DNA of 64,000 nt from Topomyia yanbarensis (taxonomy: Eukaryota > Arthropoda > Insecta > Diptera > Culicidae): positions 350,546,413-350,610,412 of the forward strand of contig NC_080672.1 in NCBI RefSeq assembly GCF_030247195.1, read 5' to 3'. The translations under genes and the position numbers were made by a program. This document shows positions 36,086 to 47,195 of this stretch, in pieces (within the stretch, counting starts at the first letter, position 1; each line of letters opens with the position of its first letter). The notes beneath the pieces were generated by a model that made no database searches, was not told the DNA's origin, and saw only the letters and a program-made list of their open reading frames with translations.

Positions 36086-37331
36086 TGTTACCTCTTGGTC
36101 AGACGGACTTCGACAAAACCCCTAGTCCCTGGTCAAGCCACGGGGACCGTCTGGGGTGGGCTCTCAACGGCCTCTTTTGCACAGGCGAGCTCGAGCGTGA
36201 GAGACGGAACTCTCAAGGTCGGCTATAGGGACACCAATCAGAACGACAAGAACTCGACTCGATCAAATTCAACTTAAATTTTATTACCTACAATGTGTGT
36301 TTGTGTGTATTGGTGGCCGGCCGGCGATGACTGTATCTGCTGCAGATGAGGATTTCCCGACCGTCGGATGCGTGGTGTCTTCGATGTTCGGCTTTTTGGG
36401 GCGGATGGGTCGATTTTCCCGACGGGGTGAGCGTTCGCCGATACTCGGCGAATGAATATGCGCTGCTACTTTTTGCTAGTAGATCGGACGATCGCCAACG
36501 TTCGCTGATTAACAAGGCAGCGGAAGGATGGTGCGTTCCTTTGGCTGAGGGCTTCATGAATGGTGTTCCACGTGCTGTTCTCACACGAGGTGTACGTTTG
36601 TCTCGGCCCACGAGACCGTTGCGGGCGGTTCTTGTTCCGTACCGTCTCCTCGTTTGACCGGGTACTATTGTCCTCCCAGTAAACTGCGGGTTTGTCGGCG
36701 GTTTCACGAAAGAAATCTAATGGGTCCTGATTCCTTGTATATTTATAAATACTTTCACGTCCTTGTATAAATTTTTGATTTCCGCATTTTAATTAACTTT
36801 TTACATACTAACTTTTTTTAAACTTTCCTGTCTAATCGCTGTCTGATCTTAAAATGAGTCCAATGAAATCCATAACCCAGTAGCCACCTATCCTTAACCA
36901 ATTCTCTCTCTCTTTTCTTCTCTTTTTCCGAAGTTTCTCACATTTTCCTCCTTTTCCGGTAAACCAGTCAGTGCATGTATGTGTTTTGTGTTGTAATCTT
37001 AAGTGTACTGTATAACAAATTTTGTTCTGTGCTTTTTAAATTGACCGTTAGTCGCAAATAGCAAAGTGGAGTATTTTAATTATTTTTATCATGTATCCCA
37101 ATAAATATTAAATTTGCTACATTTAATCATTTCTTAGCATCCTTAAATTAATTTATTTATTCTACACATATATATCTATACTAATTTTTTATCGACTAAT
37201 TATGATTTTATGGCAGATAGTCGCTCACCTATCAGCACTCATTGATATGCGACAGCAGTATGACCTAACCTGCACTCACTCTCTTACTCACATCCCAAAG
37301 CTGCATAGGGTAAAGTACCTAAACGGTAACA
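36086..37331 (-). repeat. 3' LTR (left), 1246 bp
   Basis: It starts TGTTAC and ends GTAACA on the plus strand. The only differences from the right LTR seen by eye are at 36092-36093 (ct here, ta in the other). A G+C-rich segment at 36100-36700 encloses frames of 139 (minus) and 103 (plus) codons, present in both LTRs and probably by-products of composition. Confidence 0.97.
36280..36285 (-). promoter_or_regulatory. Possible polyadenylation signal in LTR
   Basis: AATAAA on the minus strand, 195 bp from the end of the 3' LTR; repeated at 41280-41285 in the other LTR. Confidence 0.5.
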
Positions 37332-37349
37332 CTACCCCACACTCCCTCT
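37332..37349 (-). promoter_or_regulatory. Polypurine tract
   Basis: On the minus strand it reads AGAGGGAGTGTGGGGTAG, directly against the 3' LTR, where plus-strand DNA synthesis of LTR elements starts. Confidence 0.85.
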
Positions 37350-38447
37350 GAAAATAAATTAATAACAACGGTTATTAATTTATTTTCTCAAATTAATTCG
37401 GTGTCATGATCACCCAGGTTTGAGAGGCCTCATATTCATTGCTAACTCGACTTTCGCAAAAGTAAATTTACAGCGTTAATCCATCAAATAGTTGATTCCA
37501 TAATTGCAATGGAATGCTATTAATCGACGCTTTTACCCTATAGCGAATCAATTGATAGGTCTTATCATCTCCCAATTATCTCAACACGTTTATTATTGAG
37601 AGGAAGAGATTCGGCTTTGTTGTTTATTCTCGTGAGTTCTTCTGATAAAGGCACCTTACAATGTTCTCTGGCATCGTGTGATATAGGCGTCTTTGCATCA
37701 CTAAGTTTGCTGTTCGGTTTATTTTATTTTATAATTTGGATATACAAGTAACATTTTCTATGATTGATATTGAGGACAATTAAGAAGACAATAATCTGAA
37801 GTGATTGTGCGGAGATATAACACAAGGGTGACTAGTATAAACCTTGCTTCGCAATACTGGGAATTTTACATTTATCAGTTTAGTTTCCATATAACTTTTA
37901 TATTCCGAGCATGCTATTATATCATCGTGCCAATCATTGTAGTGAAATGATGTGATAAGCTAGTAATGTAGTGAACGGACAATTCTACTTTTATCCACAA
38001 TGCCACATTTGTGCTAAATCAACTCACCCATACTTTGACATTGACTTTGACTATAACTTTGACTTTGACCTTGAACTCAAACAATAATTTTGCTTCCCGG
38101 TTGGAAGAAACAAAACTGATCGACTAATAACCTATGATTTTCACATATTGTCTATTTTATATGCAAGACAATTTCTAAATACTTTATAGTTTTAATCTTA
38201 GTATTAAAGATGGATCAATACCGAAAAGTTCTGTTCAGGGCAGTGGATATTAAATCGGCTTGTTCGTGTGGGGGATTCCAATCCATACTCCACTACATCC
38301 TAATTTTTCAAACTCCTCTTCCCTCTTTTGCTCTTAATCTATTTTCCGTAATTTGACCCAATTCACTGCTGTCTGCAGTCAATATTTGTTTTCCTTAGTT
38401 GTACTGTTTTAAATTATTTTGCTTATCTAATTATTTAGCTTATTAAA
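37350..38447. other. Noncoding internal part of the LTR element, where pol would be
   Basis: About 1.1 kb of A+T-rich sequence between the end of gag and the polypurine tract. No frame resembles any retroelement enzyme on either strand. Confidence 0.7.
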
Positions 38448-38927
38448 TTACCTCCATTCTTTAGGTTCATTCTCAGAAATCATTGCACAATAAGGACATG
38501 TTTTGGTTAGTACATTTGGAAAACCACATATGTAACAAAACTAATGCCGATCTTGGTCACATTGAGCATAATGGTGCCCTTGCTTCCGACAATTATAACA
38601 ATACCCTAATGGGGGTCGTTTATATTGATCGACTAGAGTTTGTAAGGTGTTTTTCGATGATCCCTCCATAGGTCCTATTTTTGGCTCGTTTCTATCATTC
38701 CCTCTCACCTCATTTCTTCCCTGTGCTACCGAACATTCCGAACCATTCCTGCCCATATCCTTACTATGGTGTTGGTTAGTTTTATGTTTGTTAATGTTCT
38801 GGTCTGGCAGTGTGCTACTAGTGGATATTTCATTAACATTATTGAATCGAGGACGAGAAATGTTATCAATGGGCTTCTGGAAGTTATTCCAATTGTTCTC
38901 ATCTACTACTCGTCCAAAGCGCTTCAA
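38448..38927 (-). pseudogene. Nucleocapsid part of gag, out of frame and split by TAG
   Basis: A 128-codon frame (38927-38541) begins in the overlap with the capsid frame and carries 'CYNCRKQGHHYAQC', a perfect CX2CX4HX4C zinc knuckle. It stops at a TAG (38541-38543). In the same phase the next 30 codons hold a second Cys cluster, 'FCYICGFPNVLTKTCPYC', before a TAA at 38448-38450. Many insect gags have two such Cys groups, so the TAG either is a mutation or a readthrough stop. Its entry phase is one base off from the capsid frame. Confidence 0.85.
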
Positions 38928-40698
38928 TTTTTGACAATGACTTTATCCCAGCACCTGTCATAGCATTCTTGTAATCGAATCTCATATTTCTCCAAATGAT
39001 ATCAAACTTTCTTTTTTTAGAAATTTGACGGGTCATGGATTGAAAGTATTTCTGCATATCATGCAAGTAGTCCACGAAGCGTTCGCCGCGAGCTTGACGT
39101 CGATTCGTAGCTTGGATCTCTAGCTGAAAATCGAGATCTGGTGGTAAAAATTCTCGTTTCAACTCCGATCGTAACTCAGACCAGCTTCGGAAATCTCTGT
39201 TGTATATTCCGTCCATGAACCAGTCTTTCGCTCTCCCCGAAAACAAGTGTATTGCACTTCGAAAAAGCTCCCTATTTGAAACCTTTTCTGCTCTACACCT
39301 CATTTGTACTTCTTTTAGAAACTCTGACAACCGTCTCCCTCCGTCTTTCCCATCGTATTTGAGCTTCCACTCGGACACTGGAACTCTTTTCATTGTATAC
39401 GAGTGCCTTTTCCCCCTCCTTTTTTCCCTACTGCGATCATCTGTAGATTCAGATGAGCTTTCAGTAGGCGAGCTTGTGGTTTCTGAATGTCCCGTAGATG
39501 AAGAAGAATCCAAAGTCTCAGACGAAAAGCTAATTTTTCGCCCCTGTCTGGCATTTTTAAATTTACTCTTTTTACCGTTTGATTTTTGTTTGGGTCTCCT
39601 AAACTTTTTCTCCCGTTTCGGTTTAACTCGTTTACCCCTCAATGATTCTAGACTTTCTGTCGCACTTTTTGAATCGGTTTCCGTTTCTAGCAGGTATGGA
39701 TTGTTAATTTGTTCATTATTAGTTTTTATGTTAACTTCTGTAATTGCTTTTTCAGGTTTTTCATCCGACTCAGTGATTACAATGGAAGGATTTTGAAGAT
39801 TGAGCTTCGGATGTTCTGGCTCAATTATTATTTTCTTATTCAAATTTATGAGCAATTTTTCCAAACGCTTCATCTTTTCAACACTTTCCTCAGCTTCTTT
39901 CATTCGTCTCAAATCTACTGATATTGCCTTTTCTCTATACTCTTTCTGTTGTTGAGTTGTTTGAACAACAAAACGTTTTAAAATTGGTATTAAATCTGGT
40001 ATCATTTCAATTCTTCCTTCTTCATACTCATTTAACTTTTCTAGAATATCATCTGCTCTTTTGCTAGATGCTTCAATTTCTCTCCTTCGCTTTTCTAAAA
40101 TTTCAGAAATAACCTCATTACTAGTTTCTTCTTCATTTTCGTTCATTTCCAGGATTTTACCGGAAGCAGTTTCATTCAATGATTCGATCTCATTCCTTAC
40201 TTCTACCAACGCTCGACTTAAATCATTGTCCAACTGTTGTGGCTCAGCAGGTTCTACGATGGTCGCAGATGCTAATTCCGGAAAATGCGTGTGAAAAATA
40301 TAAGAAACTTGCTTCCCCAATTCCATTACTTCGAGTAAATATTTTCGAGCTTGTGAAGCTCGTGTGAGCGAAAATATCCTAACTCTATAATGGATCAGGC
40401 GAGTTTTAAGCTTCTCACGCTGACGTGCGTCTAGTTTCGGGTTATCTAATAAACCGTTCATCACTAAAAGCTTCGATTTGATTATCGAAATTTCTTCTGT
40501 AACCTGCCTCCTACTTGGAGAGTGAGTTACTATCCCCATCTCCTTTTCCTCGCGCATCCTATCTTTAAGTTTTCGTCGCTTAATACTCTCATGTTCATCG
40601 AAACTATACAAAATGTTTCGAATCAAAAGCTCATGCTCGACCTCATCAATGGCTAAATGAGAAACATTTAAATTTTTATACATTGTTTGTAAATCCAT
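38899..40698 (-). pseudogene. Gag-like protein, 599 codons, C-terminal frameshift
   Basis: The start at 40698 follows a 390-bp leader. Residues 1-330 are charged and helical with coiled-coil-like spacing (for example 'RMKEAEESVEKMKRLEKLL'). Residues 350-435 are basic then Ser-rich. From about 439 to 590 is a retrotransposon-type capsid domain: 'WKLKYDGK', 'GRAKDWFMDG', 'LRSELKREFLPPDLDFQLEI', 'FVDYLHDMQKYFQ'. The frame ends 14 codons after the capsid in off-frame sequence, at a run of five A, where one A fewer would join the nucleocapsid frame. It would form particles around element RNA. Regulation is by the LTR. The length is compatible with gag alone. Confidence 0.9.
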
Positions 40699-41072
40699 TG
40701 TGAATCAAAGCAGAATCACTCAGTTGAAAGAGCAACAATGACCGAAATATCAATAAAGCAAACTAACTCAACAGTGTTTCATTCATCGACAGAATCAAGA
40801 CCCATTAAAAGATTAATCAATTCTCAATTCACGATATTAAAAAATCCGCTAGATAAAATTTTCTGAAAATTTCCTTTTGAGAGCGTACGCGCACTAGTAA
40901 GCAATCAAAACTAATCCGAAATAATTTTTTGAAAAAGCTGGTTTCGCATCCCCGAGTAGATAATTCCCCCTAGACAACCTGTGATGTGAGTAATCAAAGT
41001 TTCCCTATCGCTGTCACTTTGAATCTCTCCACTTTATGAAAATCTTGTGCTTCTGATTGGTTTGGTCAGTTA
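40699..41072 (-). other. Leader between primer site and gag
   Basis: 374 bp without a long frame; probably the packaging/leader region by position. No motif was identified. Confidence 0.5.
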
Positions 41073-41083
41073 GTTGGGCGCCA
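41073..41083 (-). promoter_or_regulatory. Primer binding site, tRNA-Lys type
   Basis: On the minus strand it reads TGGCGCCCAAC, two bases after the 5' LTR. This 11-base string matches the tRNA-Lys primer site used by gypsy-type elements; matching stops after 11 bases. Confidence 0.85.
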
Positions 41084-41085
41084 TT

Positions 41086-42331
41086 TGTTACTACTTGGTC
41101 AGACGGACTTCGACAAAACCCCTAGTCCCTGGTCAAGCCACGGGGACCGTCTGGGGTGGGCTCTCAACGGCCTCTTTTGCACAGGCGAGCTCGAGCGTGA
41201 GAGACGGAACTCTCAAGGTCGGCTATAGGGACACCAATCAGAACGACAAGAACTCGACTCGATCAAATTCAACTTAAATTTTATTACCTACAATGTGTGT
41301 TTGTGTGTATTGGTGGCCGGCCGGCGATGACTGTATCTGCTGCAGATGAGGATTTCCCGACCGTCGGATGCGTGGTGTCTTCGATGTTCGGCTTTTTGGG
41401 GCGGATGGGTCGATTTTCCCGACGGGGTGAGCGTTCGCCGATACTCGGCGAATGAATATGCGCTGCTACTTTTTGCTAGTAGATCGGACGATCGCCAACG
41501 TTCGCTGATTAACAAGGCAGCGGAAGGATGGTGCGTTCCTTTGGCTGAGGGCTTCATGAATGGTGTTCCACGTGCTGTTCTCACACGAGGTGTACGTTTG
41601 TCTCGGCCCACGAGACCGTTGCGGGCGGTTCTTGTTCCGTACCGTCTCCTCGTTTGACCGGGTACTATTGTCCTCCCAGTAAACTGCGGGTTTGTCGGCG
41701 GTTTCACGAAAGAAATCTAATGGGTCCTGATTCCTTGTATATTTATAAATACTTTCACGTCCTTGTATAAATTTTTGATTTCCGCATTTTAATTAACTTT
41801 TTACATACTAACTTTTTTTAAACTTTCCTGTCTAATCGCTGTCTGATCTTAAAATGAGTCCAATGAAATCCATAACCCAGTAGCCACCTATCCTTAACCA
41901 ATTCTCTCTCTCTTTTCTTCTCTTTTTCCGAAGTTTCTCACATTTTCCTCCTTTTCCGGTAAACCAGTCAGTGCATGTATGTGTTTTGTGTTGTAATCTT
42001 AAGTGTACTGTATAACAAATTTTGTTCTGTGCTTTTTAAATTGACCGTTAGTCGCAAATAGCAAAGTGGAGTATTTTAATTATTTTTATCATGTATCCCA
42101 ATAAATATTAAATTTGCTACATTTAATCATTTCTTAGCATCCTTAAATTAATTTATTTATTCTACACATATATATCTATACTAATTTTTTATCGACTAAT
42201 TATGATTTTATGGCAGATAGTCGCTCACCTATCAGCACTCATTGATATGCGACAGCAGTATGACCTAACCTGCACTCACTCTCTTACTCACATCCCAAAG
42301 CTGCATAGGGTAAAGTACCTAAACGGTAACA
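41086..42331 (-). repeat. 5' LTR (right), 1246 bp
   Basis: Offset by exactly 5000 bp from the left LTR throughout, with two adjacent differences near the plus-strand left end (41092-41093). It should contain the promoter of the element; no TATA box was assigned with confidence. Confidence 0.97.
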
Positions 42332-42530
42332 ATTGTCGGTTCAAGTCTTTGATAATTGTTTAACGCGAATTTATTTTTATGTCAGTTGGTCATCAACGCA
42401 TACGTACGAGTTATTTACCTGCGACGTCAAGCCATACCGAACTTTTGAATGAGAATGAAGTTCCGGGCCAGAGAGCTCCTTTTCCCTCTGCAATCAAGCC
42501 AACCAACCAGCCAGCTGTGCTACTAACGGT
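42332..42530. mobile_element. Palindromic tRNA-like element, outer right arm
   Basis: It begins with the second ATTG, then 'tcggttcaagtctttgataa', and pairs outward with 35431-35630, ending 'gctgtgctactaacggt', the inverse of the left end. One arm was therefore cut by the LTR element. Confidence 0.9.
42338..42348 (+). promoter_or_regulatory. tRNA-like B box, right arm
   Basis: GGTTCAAGTCT, identical to the left-arm box; displaced from its A box by the LTR element. Confidence 0.75.
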
Positions 42531-43472
42531 AGGGGAGACCGGGGCTAGTTGGCGGTGTTTTCAGTTTTCATTTTTTACTGCTTTGACTTTGGTAGATCTT
42601 GCAAAATAGAACACGTTGCATGAAATAGTAGACTGTTGGCAACATCTCTGAATTTTATTAAAATGTTTGATACGTTGTCTTCATTTCTAGAGACAAAAAA
42701 AGTAACGCGGAAAAGCCGCCAACTTACCCCAGCCTCGGGGTAAGTTGGCGGTATGCATGGGGTAAGTTGGCGGACTGCCAGAAAATAAGCAATTCATTAG
42801 GAATACAATCACATAAGTGGTCCATATGGAATGTGCCGATTGTCTTTTCAATAAAACTGTATAGTATTCGACATATCTCATTATATTTCAGTTTCAATAC
42901 CCTGTCATTTTGACTTACTCGATGCGTACTCCATATTCAAAAGCAAATTTACGAAATTCTTCAGGCGTTTGGCTGAAATAATTGTCCATTTCATTGACGA
43001 GAGACATAAGAAAAAGTTTCTCTTACTTTGGAGTGAATTCCAGAAATAAAAATATATTATGACTATTTTTGCACTATTAATAGTACCGCCTACTTACCCC
43101 GTGTGCGTTACCGCCAACTTACCCCAACCGCATATTTTATAAAAAAGGATTTAAAAAATTACTTTTGGGTATGAATAGGCATAATATCTATACGGATGCT
43201 GAAGCCTCTTTTCACGCACTACTGAAAAATATAATCGTTCGGGACCTTAAATTACACAAAATGTTTAAAATTAAGAAAATTTACAAATTATGCTCAAAAA
43301 CACAATTTCGTCCACAGCTTCTACAAAACATAATGTTTCGCAACAAAAGCACATTGGATAATGCGTTTCACATTACTTAAGGTACACAACGAGAGACAAC
43401 GCTTTATGTCTAATAGAAACGGAGAAAAAGGGGTTCCGCCAACTTACCCCAACCGCCAACTAGCCCCGGGCT
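42531..43472. mobile_element. TIR element with repeated 'gtaagttggcgg' motif
   Basis: The left end 'ggggctagttggcgg' has its inverse at the right end ('ccgccaactagccccggg'). The motif ggggtaagttggcgg or its inverse occurs several more times near 42720-42775 and 43090-43130. No transposase was recognised. A truncated relative lies at 62330-62500 ('gagaaaaagggattccgcca' matching 43421-43440). Left end abuts the palindromic tRNA-like element. Confidence 0.7.
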
Positions 43473-43634
43473 ATATTATTTGTTTCTGAAATTTTATGTT
43501 TGACATATAAGCTGATGAAAAAAATTTTAACAAAACTCGGAGGAGCGAGAACTCATGCCTCTTTTTATCTCTAAACCCCAACCCTTACACAGAACTACTG
43601 CAACGCTCTAACGAACGAAGAAAACAGTTGTTTA

Positions 43635-43910
43635 GGGACGATTCATAAATTACATAACGCTTTTAGGGGGGAGGGGGTACGACAAGTTGTGACATGTTGT
43701 GACATAGGGGGAGGGGGAGTAAGCTAGATAGTTACGTAATATGTTTTCACCGAAGAAAAAAAAATTTCAATGAATAACATAATAGAAGATGTATGTAACA
43801 AATTGTCACAAATGTCTCCATCCCCCCCGATGGAGACATTTGTGACAATTTGTTACATGGGGGGAGTCAATTTTTGGCAATTTCTACGTTACGTAATTTA
43901 TTAATGGCCC
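43635..43910. mobile_element. Harbinger-type MITE with TTA target duplication, copy 2
   Basis: The left end GGGACGATTCATAAATTACA and right end inverse GGGCCATTAATAAATTACGT are inverted repeats; TTA flanks both sides (43632-43634, 43911-43913). The interior contains a perfect palindrome around 43828 (atggagacatttgtgacaat and inverse). No protein. Confidence 0.88.
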
Positions 43911-44053
43911 TTATCCACAAGCATGACATGCCCGGCGCATGTGCACCGTATTGTCTAAAAGAAAAAAGAGAAGAAACAGGTGGTTCACTGAAGTGTTCCA
44001 ATCACGTTTGTGCTTGGAAATTTAAAGCCAATGCCATTCTCAATGATAGGTAA

Positions 44054-44277
44054 GGGACCATTCATAAATTACGTAACGCAAAAATTGCCCAAAATGGTCT
44101 CCTTCCTCCCCCCATGTAACAAGTTGTCATAAATTTCTCTATCCCCCCTCCCCTATTACGTAACAAATTCCTCGAAAAAAAAAATTGTTTCGTAACGATC
44201 TGGCTTACTCCCTCTCCCCCATATGTCACAACTTTTCGTACCCCCCTAAACGCGTTACGTAATTTATGAATGGTTCC
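44054..44277. mobile_element. Harbinger-type MITE with TAA target duplication, copy 3
   Basis: GGGACCATTCATAAATTACG at the left and its inverse (ending aatggttcc) at the right; TAA at 44051-44053 and 44278-44280. It lies 140 bp from copy 2, in the inverse G/C-tract orientation. Confidence 0.9.
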
Positions 44278-44537
44278 TAATCACCAGATGGAACTTTCTA
44301 AATGGAGCCTAACTTTGCAGGGATGATTGCTTTCGACGATAGCATGTTTTTGTTACAGCTCAGCAAAACAAAAAAAGTAAAATGCTACAGGCTACCCAAA
44401 AAAAAAAATTTGTTGTTAAAATTTCCAAAAATAGTTAAAATTTGTTTAATGAAGATTACCACTAAACACAAACACTTTCAGCTTCAATTTCCTTTAACAG
44501 AAAGCTACGATTATTCAAACAATGTGTGTGTATGAAA

Positions 44538-44549
44538 GGTGTGAGCGTT
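44538..44549. other. Left 12-bp target duplication of the truncated LINE
   Basis: ggtgtgagcgtt; identical at 45085-45096. Confidence 0.85.
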
Positions 44550-45084
44550 TTTTTTTCCATACGTTTATTTGACACGGCATTTGCAAAAGCTTTTTACGCC
44601 AGTTTCTTTTTTTACATAGCACGTTACAAAAATCCTTAAGACTAATTTTAACTATACTAGTACTTTGTCTAAAACTAACACTGAAATCACTTTATTGTTT
44701 GCTTTTTTCCTTACATTGTTGTATTTCATACTGATCTAGTATTTTCGGGTGTATTTATTTACTTTTTTTTCTGTTATTGTCTAAATTTAAAAACTAAATA
44801 TTCTAGGACACTTTAATTGGTGAATGATTAGCCTTGGATGAGAGTATGAGGAGACGAATTTAATTAAATTTTGACAGACGCTGTTTTTAGAAAATGATAG
44901 ATAAGTTCCATGTATAGAGGATCGCGATACGCCAGGATGTCTCTAACAGGAACATGGATTGGTCTTCCTCGGACTTGTAAAGAATCTACTAATTGTGATC
45001 TGGCTTCACGATATTCAGTGCAGGACCAAACAACATGCTCAATGTCATGGTAACCTTTTCCACAAGCACAATGATTACCCTCTA
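44550..45084 (-). mobile_element. 5'-truncated LOA/Loner-like LINE, 535 bp
   Basis: The plus-strand left end continues the T run of the target site (nine T in total, poly(A) of the minus-strand element), after a 'aataaa' at about 44565-44570 (minus). The right end breaks inside coding sequence. Exact 12-bp target copies flank it. This is a standard target-primed insertion that copied only the 3' end. Confidence 0.85.
44864..45084 (-). pseudogene. C-terminal LINE ORF2 tail with zinc-like CCHC motif
   Basis: The reading 'CACGKGYHDIEHVVWSCTEY' is the Cys-His tail after RNase H in LOA/Jockey-group LINEs (C-C-H-C form), followed by 'VPVRDILAYRDPLYMELIYH' and a stop. The frame appears to run on upstream to 45130, but beyond 45084 it is target DNA. 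No catalytic region is present. Confidence 0.85.
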
Positions 45085-45096
45085 GGTGTGAGCGTT

Positions 45097-47195
45097 GGGA
45101 AGAAATACTAGTGCGGATGACAACAGACAATCATGTTTTAGTAGTTTTATTTAGATTTTTAAAGAGACCGCCTAGAGGCGGTGTTGGGAACTAGAGCGTT
45201 AATTTGATTAAAACCATAACATCCACCAGTAAAATCTAACATCCGGACGATTAACATTGCTGTCGTTTGTTTTGTTTTTTTTGTGACATTTGACGTACTA
45301 ATGAAAGTTTAATTTGTCTTCAAATGCTGTACATAATCGTACAAATAATAACCTGTCATAATAAAATGAAGAAAAAATGTATATATGGAGAAAGTCGCAG
45401 GGGATCGGTTTTATTCGTAATTCCCCTAAAATTACTAGTCGTAACTCGGTGAACTTATGGCACTCAGAAGAAGTTCACGTATGTTATATTTCAACCAAGT
45501 GACTGTCTGTTGGTACGGTATGGTTCGAAAACGCGCTACGGAGTAGTTTTCTAATTACGATATGATGTTCATATCGCGATGTTATATTTGAAAGATGCTT
45601 TTTGTTAGATATATTTGAACGACACGTTTTACTACATCAGATTCAATGAAAATTTACAGGTTTCTTTCAAATTGATGTAAAATGACTGATGCAACTAGCA
45701 TAGCAACATAAGTGGCCTTAATGTTCAGATGTTATCGTCATAAACAGCCAGATTTGAAGGGTATTAGTTTTGGCTCTTGATTTTTTTGCTGCCTGTAAGC
45801 GGAATCGATAGTATTAATTAATAAGGGAAAGTTCCCGGTTATGGCATATCTGTTATTTCTGGTGTGTTGCACGCTTTATTGCATTTTTGACAAAGTTATA
45901 TTCTAAGCTTTTAGGTTTATGATGGTATTACCAAATACAAATATGTTTTGTGAATTTGTATTTGGTATTACTATCATTATCGCTGGATGCTCCGTTCAAA
46001 CATTTTTGGGTTCAATCAAAATGCGCTCCAGGTCCGCAGACTCTGTCTTTCTGGTATTTAATGACAGATATCGCCAAACTTACTCACCTGCAATATACTG
46101 CTCATGATCACATATTTGTCGTATATTTAGGATTATTAATTTTTATCTAAATGATTTGTGATCATGGGCAGTAGAACTTGCTGCAGTTTGGCTGAATTTT
46201 CTATTGAATACTCATTAGCTCTGAGATACTATATCTGAAATTTTAAGCAGAATAATATTTTTTCGAAATTGCTTATGGTAAACGAAATTGTAAACTTTTG
46301 GTTGGTTAGTGAACATAAACAGTGTTGAGTTTTAAAATGTTATTTTTATGCTCTGTATTAATAGCGTCTAAACCATTGGTTTTGCGGTTAGTTCGGAAAA
46401 TTTTCGTTATTTCCAAACGCGTTTTTTTCGATTCCAAACAAATTCAAATAGAGACTTACTCTATTCAGTAAAGTTGTAGCTAATTCTAATACCAACAAAG
46501 GAATTTGTTGAGAACACTTGTAAAGTCATGAAGAGGCTGATCATGGTATGTTGATGTCGAGATTCTATGTATGAAAAAATGTTGGGTTAACCAAATCGGT
46601 TAAAATATTGTCATGATTTAATCACTGTAGTGTAGTGAGCAGCGTAATGTTTTGTTTGATTAAAAGCACAAATTCCAGTTTTCTAGCTCCCACTCCCTCA
46701 GACCGCCAAAGCTTTAGGGCTTTATAACAAAATTATGATTTTTTCAATATTCAAACCGCAAGTCAATATATTAATGTGATGTTATGTAATATATTTTTGC
46801 ATTTGCGAAATTGTTTATTAATTACAAATACCTTCAAACTGATCTAATTGACTGACATTGTACTTTGAGGAATCTAATTTTTCGAATTTGCCCAGTATTC
46901 TTTTTGTTAACTTCTAATTTTATCAGATTGTCATATCACAATAATTAGTCTGCAGTATCGAAATAGTAGACCTAGGTCGTATTTAATATTCCAAATAACA
47001 ATTGGCTTATTAAATAGAATCAGTCAGTAAAAATGATTTTATAGAACATGATTTTGTGAGGCTAAAAAAGTCACCTTTCTCCTAACGTTACTAGAAGCAA
47101 ACACTGATTGTCTACCTTTTGAGATACTGCGCGCCATTTGTGGAATTCTGCAGAAACGATTAGAGATACGATCAAACCGACTAAAAATTCACCCT
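45097..47195. other. Unassigned A+T-rich DNA
   Basis: No gene was recognised; frames (longest 66 codons) have no features. Phrases such as 'gttgtagctaattc' suggest old repeats. Confidence 0.35.

Larger units (their letters stand above)
36086..42331 (-). mobile_element. LTR retrotransposon with gag-like gene and no visible pol
   Basis: Two 1246-bp direct LTRs bracket 3754 bp of internal DNA. Ends are TG...CA, flanked by ATTG on both sides. On the minus strand the internal order is primer binding site, about 390-bp leader, gag-like frame, a short zinc-knuckle frame, a 1.1-kb noncoding stretch, then a polypurine tract. I found no protease, reverse transcriptase, RNase H or integrase. The 4-bp duplication and tRNA-Lys-type primer site fit Ty3/gypsy relatives. 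The LTRs differ at only two positions seen by eye, so insertion is recent. It should rely on enzymes from another element. Confidence 0.95.

Noticed and set aside
36288..36707. 139-codon frame inside the LTR, also at 41288-41707
   Set aside because: Overlapped by a 103-codon frame on the other strand in G+C-rich LTR sequence; no domain, and identical in both LTRs because the LTRs are nearly identical.
39200..39796. 198-codon plus-strand frame
   Set aside because: Antisense shadow of the gag-like gene; composition (Leu/Phe/Ser-rich) follows from the complement.
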